Of a stretch of 64,000 bases of DNA, positions 54,280 to 61,505 are shown piece by piece; the first letter of the stretch is position 1; each line of letters opens with the position of its first letter. The stretch is from NCBI GenBank assembly GCA_937136455.1, contig CAKZOO010000107.1, positions 41,071 to 105,070 of the forward strand. Direction: 5' to 3'. A model generated the notes under the pieces. It was given only the letters and a program-made list of their open reading frames with translations, made no database searches and was not told the origin of the DNA. Position numbers and translations under genes: made by a program. The stretch is from an uncultured Flavobacteriaceae bacterium (lineage in GTDB: Bacteria > Bacteroidota > Bacteroidia > Flavobacteriales > Flavobacteriaceae).

Positions 54280-54305
54280 AAGCGAGCTAACCACTCGCTT
54301 TTTTT
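54280..54305 (+). terminator. Intrinsic terminator after the OmpA-family gene
   Basis: A 7-base perfect stem (54280-54286 with 54294-54300) and a 7-base loop are followed by a T run to about 54305. It lies 28 bases after the stop and close to the end of the convergent 2098-residue gene. Confidence 0.8.
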
Positions 54306-54322
54306 ATGCACTTAATTTGATT

Positions 54323-57300
54323 TTATCTGTTGATGTATAGGAACCCTTTAAAGATTTCTTCACTTCCATTAGCAATCACTTTGAGGATGTAGTAATAAGT
54401 CCCCACTGGTAGTGTTTGACCGTTTATATCTATGCCATTATAGAATCTATTGTAGGTGCCATAAGCTTCTTTTCTGTAAACCTCTTTGCCCCATCGATTG
54501 AAGATGATGAGTTCATTGTTTGGATATTTTTCAATATTTCTGATAACAAAGACATCGTTATGTCCATCTCCATTTGGAGACATGGCATTGTAGATTTCAA
54601 TGTCGTCAGCAACTGTTGGAGAATCTTCAAAGTTGTTAAAATCTAAATAGTCTGGTGTTCCGTCATTATCAGCGTCCAAGGCTAGATCGGCGTTTTCTAA
54701 TAGAGTCGCAAGGCCATCTCCATCATCATCGCTATCGATGAAATTTTCTAGACCATCATTGTCTGAATCGATGCCTGATTCTTCGAGGTTTGACAATCCA
54801 TCGCTGTCACAGTCTTGTACATTCCACCAGCTCGTGTTTTCTGTTTGATGGTTGACCATTAATGAGCAAGCCTCGAGTGGGTCAGTTTGATCCGCAATCT
54901 CTTGTGAGTCAGTAACACCATCATCATCGGTATCACTGTCTAGGTGATTGGTTCCAAGAACAAGTTCAACAGCTGTTGGAGTACCGTCATTGTCATCATC
55001 TGCATCTAAATAGTTTGGAATTTGATCTGCGTCAAAGTCTTTGGCATCAGATGGGTTTCCGTCTGAGTTTGGATCAGCGTTTTCATCGATCGTAAGGATG
55101 CCATCACCATCATCATCTGCATCGAGATAATCGTAAATACCATCTCCATCGGTATCAATAAACTCTAATTGAGTGTCTCTTGTATTGCTGTTAGTGTGTT
55201 CTCTGACTTCATAAATATTGTCGATTCCATCTCCATCAGGATCTAATCCACTCCAATTGAGAATACCTTCTTCTTGAGTCTGATGGTTTAATTCAAGATT
55301 ATTTGCATCCAGAGGATCGGTTTGATCTTCTAGTTCCACAGAATCAATAACCCCGTCATTATCAGTGTCGACTAGTAGTGGATTGGTTCCAGCTTCTACT
55401 TCTTCAAGATCACTTAGTCCATCGTTGTCGTCATCTGTATCGATGCAATCAGGGATACGATCACCATCGCTGTCTAAGGCTATTTCATTAGAGTTTAAAG
55501 GATCGCTGAAGCACTCGAGTTCATGAATATCCAATTGACCGTCATTATCATCGTCAGGATCTGAATTGTTTCCGATGCCATCTTCATCAGTGTCAAGCGA
55601 TTCGCTTGCTATGAGTGGGAATAGATCATTGATATCCAATACACCATCACCATCGTCGTCCGAATCTATACAGTTTGGTAGGTGGTCTCCATCAGTGTCA
55701 ATGGCGCTATCATTAGCATCGATTGGATCGGATTGACAGGCGATTTCATGAATGTCGAGCATGCCGTCATTGTCGTCATCGGTATCTTCGTTATTGCCAA
55801 TGCCATCCCCGTCGGTATCAACCCATTCCAATTGATTGTAGGGGAACGCATCTTGAGTATCTAAAACACCATCTCCATCATCATCCAAGTCATAGGTGTC
55901 GTTGATGTCATCACCATCAAAATCAGTTCCGTTATCGTTGATGCCATTATTGTCAATATCTACATCGGCATTATTTTCAATTCCATCTCCGTCAATATCA
56001 TCATCAGAAGAGTCCCCAATTCCATCACCGTCTAAGTCTCCATCCACTATAGTCAATGTTCCAGGCAGGTAATTAATTTGATAATTGTCTGAACTGAGTC
56101 CTCTTGCGTTGACTTGGTATGTTCCTTTGTTTATAGCACTTGTTGCATCTCCATAATATTCTATAGTTCCAGCTAATTGACTTTGGTCTTCTGAATTGAC
56201 AAATCCCTCATAGCTCACGCTGAAACTAGTATAAGGGATTCCTAAATACTGAATGGAATTCGAAGTCACTTGAACGGTTAGTGGAGCTTTATCAATAGTA
56301 GCTGTAGTACTTAATTGATCTGTGATACTGTAATTCAATCGATCATCTCCACTGTATATGGAAGTAATTAATGCTTTTTTAGACACCCCTGCAGTTGCTG
56401 TTTCAAATAGTGCAGTAGCCTGTAGTTTAATTGTTTCACCTGAAATCAGCCCGTTGTAATACACTTCTGTTAGATCTACACTAGCTTTTGTTGTGCCATC
56501 GTAAACTTTATCGAGAACTTTTATGCCACTCACCTGTATAGGGGCTGGGTTGATAGTTAGGGTTGATTCACCATAACTTATTTCGTAGTTGGATGAACTA
56601 AATCCACTTAGTGTATAAGAATAAGTTCCTACGTCGATTGCTGTGGTTCCAACTCCGCTGTAGATGAGAGTACCTTCTAAATTCGTTGCGTTTTCTCCTG
56701 CGGCAAAGCCTATGAATTCATGGCTTAAGTTGGATAAACTTTTGCCGTTATAGGTTTTTGAAACAGCATTTGCATTCACTTGAAGTGGTGCTTTGTCAAT
56801 CCTACCATCAGTACCTATAAAGGTTGTTGAACTCAATACGTATGAAATTTGATCATTTCCAGATAAATTGATTTCTGATAGCGTATATCCAATAGAAGTT
56901 CCAACTTCAGATTGATGGAAGATTCCGCTATAGTCTGCGGTAAGTTCATCACCTTCAATGAGTCCTTCAATGCTCATTTCTTGATAAGGAACCCCAACAC
57001 CACCATCGTATATTTTGACAGGATTAATCAGTTTTGCAACTACTGGTTTTGGTATAATTGTAATAGCTCCAACAGTAACGACTTCTTTTTGGAAGTTATT
57101 AGACTCAATAAGTACATTGATGGCTTCAAGGGCATAGGTTCCCGATTGTATATAGCCTGATTTTGAAACAGGGCGTACAGCTCTTCCAGTTGTAGTTATC
57201 ATTGGCGCTGCTGTTATTTCAAAACTCACACTTCCACCTGCGTTATCGGTCAGTGTATAGCGTTTTGATTTGCTATTGTAGATAGGATTATTTAAATAAA

Positions 57301-60300
57301 CAACATTAGAAGTGGTGCTGCTCAAATAAGAACCTCTGATAGTGTAGGTGGGAATTTCAGCATAAATGGTATCATCAGTTTCTACGTTGAGCAATAAGAA
57401 ATCTGCAGGAACTATGGTATAATTGCCATTGATGTAGATAAGATTGTAGTTATTTGAACTATAGCCAGATGGTTTTAATACTTTGGTATAGCTATCTGCG
57501 AGTTCTATTTCTGAATTGACTCTTTCAATGGTCAAACTTCCATTTAAATCAGCCTTAGATTCACCAGGAACAAAACCACTAAAGCTAGCTCCTCTATATC
57601 CTGCTGAATCTTCAAGTGTTACAAATTTAGCATCATTTTTGGCTATAATAAACAGGTCTTTCTGAGTGATTTTACCAGAGCCATTTGTCCAAACTAGGTT
57701 GTAATTAGGTGCTTTAAATCCAGAAATTGAAAGAGTGGATTGAACAATGCTTCGATTGCCAACCTCTTTACTGTCAAAACTTGGTTTTCCGACAATTATG
57801 ACGTCATCTCCTTCGATCAGCCCCTCTAATTTTTGATATCCACTACTTGTGGAAGGTAAAGTAGTAGTGCCATTATAGATTTTTTCAATAGATTCAGCAC
57901 CCGATAAATAAAGGGGCTTTGGTGTAATGGTTGCCTTTGCAATAGTTTGATCAGTGATGTTGTAATTTGAAAGAGCACTTCCTGAATATTTTGATGTAAG
58001 GGTTACTGTTTTTGAATTCGATGCCGATGCATCGATGAATGCTCCGTGAGTCTCAATCGAGATAGCATCTCTATCTAATAGACCTTCAAATACAACTCCT
58101 GACAGATCTACTGTTGCTGAAGTTGTTCCATCGTATATTTTATCATTAACTAGAATTCCTTTGACTCTTAATTGTCTTTTAGCTACCCTAAGGGTCATGG
58201 AGGTAGTTCTTGCTTCGTAATTAGCATCAGCTTCTTGGACTAGGTTAATTGTTGTTGAACCTGCTCCGTGAATACTGACGATGGATCCACTCACAGTAGC
58301 TACTGATTCTTTGGAAGAACTATAACTAATTACTCCAGTAGAGTTGGTGGTTGGACTAAGTTCAAAGTCCTCATCACCATAGGTTTTATTTAGATCATTA
58401 AATTGTATACTTGAGGCTATTTGATTGACTTCTAAAGTAAAGGATGCCGTTGCAGAATCATAATTTGGTGATGCTGCTTGTGATACGGTAATAATCGTGC
58501 TTCCTCCACTGACAATGCTAATGGTGTTTCCACTTATCGTAGCGACAGAATTATTTGAAGAGGTGTAGAAGAAGGCTGCAGAGCTTGTTGAAGAAACTAT
58601 ATCAGTTGTGATTTCAAAATCTTCATCATCATAGGAGCGTACAATATTTGAAGTGTTGATCGTTGGAATGTCTTTTATAACCGTTAATGATGTTGTAGTA
58701 GTCGCTGAATTGTAGTTCGAATCAGCAGCTTGAAAGGCTGTGATTACTGCATTTCCTGCTCCTACAATAGTAACTGTTGATCCACTGATGCTCGCCACTG
58801 AAGTATCAGAAGAGCTAAAAGTAATCGAACCGGTGCTCGAGCTTGTAGCGCTTAAGCTAAAATCATTGTCGTTATAAGTTTTTGTGAGGTCTTCAAAGAG
58901 TATTGTTGGATCATCTTTAGCAACTCTAAGAGTGATTGATTGAGTTGCTGCTAAATAGGTGTCATAAGAATCTTGTTCTAATAGAATTGTTGCTGTTCCA
59001 GCTCCTTGAATGCTAACTGTTGTGCCGCTAATTGTAGCAACCGAACTATTTGAAGAACTATAACTTATTGTTCCAGAACTCGTTGAGCTTGCATTCAGTT
59101 CAAAAGTTGGATCATTGTAGGTTTTATCGATATCGTTAAAAGAACTAATTTCTGGATTACCGCTTAGAAGGGTTAAACTAAAACTAGCCATAGAGGATAG
59201 GTAGTTTTGATCACCTACTTGACTTATAGTAATAATTGCTTCACCAGCTGATTTGGGGATTATTGTAGAACCACTAATGGTTGCTATTGAGCTGTCTGAA
59301 CTACTGTAAGTGATTAAGGCCGTACTGCTAGAACTTGCGGATAAACTAATAGTTCCATCGTGTAGGTAGTTGGTGATATTGTCATATCCTTTAATTGGAG
59401 CCTCATCTTTTTGAACAGTTAACGAAGCTGTTATAGTGGCGCTATTGTAATTATCAACTGCTGTTTGAGAAGCAGTAATGATAGCCGAACCTGCTCCAAC
59501 AATAGTCACAGTAGTACCGCTAATAGTGGCAACAGAGTTATCAGATGAACTATAGGTGATTGCTCCGGTACTTGAACTAGAGGCACTTAAACTAAAGTCA
59601 CTATCGCCATAGTTTTTAGTCATATTGCTCAGACCACTTAAGGTAGGGCTGTCTTTTGAAACGGTTAGTGTAGCAGTAGCAGTCGAGGAATTGTAATTTG
59701 TAGTTGCTGATTGACTAACCGAAATAATTGTAGAACCTGCACCTATAAGACTCACTGTTGTTCCGCTAATAGTGGCGACAGAGCTGTCTGCAATTATATA
59801 AGCAATTGCTCCTCCACTGGAAGAGCTTGCAGATATACTGAAATCTGTATCGTTAAAGATTTTAGAACTATTTGAAATACTTAAACCTGGATCAGCTTTT
59901 AGAATTGTAAGTGTAAAACTTGTGGTTCCTGCCTCGAAATCATTAGTGCTTGTTTGATTAGCTGAAATAACAACCGATCCTGCAGATAGAATACTAACAG
60001 TAGACCCTGTAATCGAAGCAATTGAGCTATTTGAGGATCTGTAGGTTATTGCACCATCACTAGTAGAACTAAGTACACTTGAGTCAATGCTAAAGTCATT
60101 ATCTCCGTAAGTTTTAGTAAGATCACTAGTCGTATAAGTAGGAGCAACTTTATTGTAAACTTGGAGGGTGATTATATCAAAATTATCATTAGTAGCAGTA
60201 TAAGAAACCGTGTTCGTTTCTGTAATTACACTTGAGTTTATTTGAGGATACCAACTTGAATTATTGTAATATGAAAATTGTAAGTCAGCTTCTGTCAATC

Positions 60301-60619
60301 CATTGAGTTCAGCATCTAAATAAGTATAGTTGATTAATCCTGTATATGAAAACTTGTTTGAAAAACTCAAAACCTTAGTTACGTTTGAAATTGTAGAAGT
60401 TTCAGAAGTAGCTGTTGTTTTTGATATTTCTAGGTTGGTTAAATCAAGTTGAGTAGAAGGGGTAAACACTACTTTATCTATAGATAATGTAGTGTTTGAT
60501 TTTACAGTCATACCAATTGATCCAATCGATACAGAGGATTGGGCTTGGCTAAATTGCGAACTCCAAATCACAAAAAACAAGAGTGCGAAATTTAAAATAT
60601 GCTGTTTGATTTTAATCAA
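54323..60619 (-). CDS. Giant T9SS type B adhesin with Ig-like, MBG-like and TSP3-like repeats
   Basis: The 2098-residue protein starts at a TTG (60617-60619), since no ATG fits. A signal peptide of about 26 residues (ending at FSQAQ) and a short unknown domain lead into eight Ig-like repeats of about 80 residues (about 155-815). They carry recurring phrases like KTYGDxDFSLSA and SSVATISGTTVTIVGAG, and resemble bacterial Ig-like group 2 repeats. About eight MBG/YDG-type repeats follow (about 815-1530, KIYDGTTSATVDLSG). A thrombospondin-3-like aspartate-rich region (about 1530-2010) comes next, and the last about 90 residues are a type B sorting domain (MSPNGDGHNDVF, NRWGKEVYR, GFLYINR). No PorP/SprF partner lies next to it, so it may use the one at 51483 or another. 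The start and end of the protein are clear. Confidence 0.85.
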   Translation of the reverse strand: MIKIKQHILNFALLFFVIWSSQFSQAQSSVSIGSIGMTVKSNTTLSIDKVVFTPSTQLDLTNLEISKTTATSETSTISNVTKVLSFSNKFSYTGLINYTYLDAELNGLTEADLQFSYYNNSSWYPQINSSVITETNTVSYTATNDNFDIITLQVYNKVAPTYTTSDLTKTYGDNDFSIDSSVLSSTSDGAITYRSSNSSIASITGSTVSILSAGSVVISANQTSTNDFEAGTTSFTLTILKADPGLSISNSSKIFNDTDFSISASSSSGGAIAYIIADSSVATISGTTVSLIGAGSTIISVSQSATTNYNSSTATATLTVSKDSPTLSGLSNMTKNYGDSDFSLSASSSSTGAITYSSSDNSVATISGTTVTIVGAGSAIITASQTAVDNYNSATITASLTVQKDEAPIKGYDNITNYLHDGTISLSASSSSTALITYSSSDSSIATISGSTIIPKSAGEAIITISQVGDQNYLSSMASFSLTLLSGNPEISSFNDIDKTYNDPTFELNASSTSSGTISYSSSNSSVATISGTTVSIQGAGTATILLEQDSYDTYLAATQSITLRVAKDDPTILFEDLTKTYNDNDFSLSATSSSTGSITFSSSDTSVASISGSTVTIVGAGNAVITAFQAADSNYNSATTTTSLTVIKDIPTINTSNIVRSYDDEDFEITTDIVSSTSSAAFFYTSSNNSVATISGNTISIVSGGSTIITVSQAASPNYDSATASFTLEVNQIASSIQFNDLNKTYGDEDFELSPTTNSTGVISYSSSKESVATVSGSIVSIHGAGSTTINLVQEADANYEARTTSMTLRVAKRQLRVKGILVNDKIYDGTTSATVDLSGVVFEGLLDRDAISIETHGAFIDASASNSKTVTLTSKYSGSALSNYNITDQTIAKATITPKPLYLSGAESIEKIYNGTTTLPSTSSGYQKLEGLIEGDDVIIVGKPSFDSKEVGNRSIVQSTLSISGFKAPNYNLVWTNGSGKITQKDLFIIAKNDAKFVTLEDSAGYRGASFSGFVPGESKADLNGSLTIERVNSEIELADSYTKVLKPSGYSSNNYNLIYINGNYTIVPADFLLLNVETDDTIYAEIPTYTIRGSYLSSTTSNVVYLNNPIYNSKSKRYTLTDNAGGSVSFEITAAPMITTTGRAVRPVSKSGYIQSGTYALEAINVLIESNNFQKEVVTVGAITIIPKPVVAKLINPVKIYDGGVGVPYQEMSIEGLIEGDELTADYSGIFHQSEVGTSIGYTLSEINLSGNDQISYVLSSTTFIGTDGRIDKAPLQVNANAVSKTYNGKSLSNLSHEFIGFAAGENATNLEGTLIYSGVGTTAIDVGTYSYTLSGFSSSNYEISYGESTLTINPAPIQVSGIKVLDKVYDGTTKASVDLTEVYYNGLISGETIKLQATALFETATAGVSKKALITSIYSGDDRLNYSITDQLSTTATIDKAPLTVQVTSNSIQYLGIPYTSFSVSYEGFVNSEDQSQLAGTIEYYGDATSAINKGTYQVNARGLSSDNYQINYLPGTLTIVDGDLDGDGIGDSSDDDIDGDGIENNADVDIDNNGINDNGTDFDGDDINDTYDLDDDGDGVLDTQDAFPYNQLEWVDTDGDGIGNNEDTDDDNDGMLDIHEIACQSDPIDANDSAIDTDGDHLPNCIDSDDDGDGVLDINDLFPLIASESLDTDEDGIGNNSDPDDDNDGQLDIHELECFSDPLNSNEIALDSDGDRIPDCIDTDDDNDGLSDLEEVEAGTNPLLVDTDNDGVIDSVELEDQTDPLDANNLELNHQTQEEGILNWSGLDPDGDGIDNIYEVREHTNSNTRDTQLEFIDTDGDGIYDYLDADDDGDGILTIDENADPNSDGNPSDAKDFDADQIPNYLDADDDNDGTPTAVELVLGTNHLDSDTDDDGVTDSQEIADQTDPLEACSLMVNHQTENTSWWNVQDCDSDGLSNLEESGIDSDNDGLENFIDSDDDGDGLATLLENADLALDADNDGTPDYLDFNNFEDSPTVADDIEIYNAMSPNGDGHNDVFVIRNIEKYPNNELIIFNRWGKEVYRKEAYGTYNRFYNGIDINGQTLPVGTYYYILKVIANGSEEIFKGFLYINR

Positions 60620-60722
60620 AAGTTAATCGTATTAATTCCTTACATTCTTTTTTTAAAGTATAAGTATGAGTACATTTAGGACTAAAATAGTTATTTTAAA
60701 GATGTTAAAATATATTTTTAAT

Positions 60723-61493
60723 ATGAAAACCTTAAAAGTAAAACGATATATAAAAGTATCTGTAGTTAGTTTATTCTTTAGTTTAACCGCTTATGCTCAG
60801 GTAGGAATAGGGGTAAGTAGTCCAGATGCTTCAGCAATGTTTGAAGTTAAATCTACAAATTTAGGGGTGTTGGTACCCAGGATGTCTGAGGCTCAAAGAG
60901 ACGCTATTAGTAGTCCTGCTACCGGCTTATTAATTTTTCAAAATAACAATACAATAGGTTTTTATTATTATAGTGGGAGTGGTTGGATTCAACTTAGTGA
61001 TTTAAATAGTTTGTCAGATGCGACATCTTCATCGAAAGGTGTCGTGCAGTTAACTGGTGTTTTGTCTGGGACTGCTAGTTCTCCTGATTTAGCAAGCGGA
61101 TCAGTCACCAATGATCATTTAGCTGGTAGTATTGATTTAAGTTCTAAAGTTACCAATACCCTCAGTGTTGCCAATGGTGGTACTGGAACAGTCTCTCTTA
61201 CTGGAATTGTTAAAGGAAATGGAACTTCTGCCTTTTCAGCTGCAACACTCGGTGCTGATTATTCTCTTGTTAGAGAAGCTAATGAGGAGTATTCTGCTAC
61301 AGCAGGTCAAACTACTTTTACGTTTAATCACACTCCTTCAAGTGCTTCAAATATTCAGATGTATATCAATGGGGTTCGTATCAGTAATAATGCCTATTCA
61401 AATAGTGGTACTATCTTAACTTATGATCCAAGTCAAAATGGTTCTTATTCATTGGTTAACGGAGATCGAATTCAATTCGATTACTATTATTAG
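60723..61493 (+). CDS. Secreted tail-fibre-like protein
   Basis: The ATG at 60723 gives 256 residues with a good signal peptide (MKTLKVKRYIKVSVVSLFFS and on to AYAQ). An upstream in-frame ATG at 60666 would place 19 extra residues before it. After the signal, VGIGVSSPDASAMFEVKS and GVLVPRMSEAQRDAI are typical of Bacteroidota secreted proteins that carry phage-tail-fibre-like segments. Next comes a repeat VANGGTGTVSLTGIVKGNGT and AFSAATLGADYS, then a beta-rich ending (MYINGVRISNNAYSNSGTIL). It ends 12 bases before the large adhesin gene and is probably in the same operon. No sorting domain is visible. Function unknown; surface fibre or adhesin accessory are possibilities. Confidence 0.6.
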   Translation: MKTLKVKRYIKVSVVSLFFSLTAYAQVGIGVSSPDASAMFEVKSTNLGVLVPRMSEAQRDAISSPATGLLIFQNNNTIGFYYYSGSGWIQLSDLNSLSDATSSSKGVVQLTGVLSGTASSPDLASGSVTNDHLAGSIDLSSKVTNTLSVANGGTGTVSLTGIVKGNGTSAFSAATLGADYSLVREANEEYSATAGQTTFTFNHTPSSASNIQMYINGVRISNNAYSNSGTILTYDPSQNGSYSLVNGDRIQFDYYY

Positions 61494-61505
61494 ATATTAG
61501 AGTTT

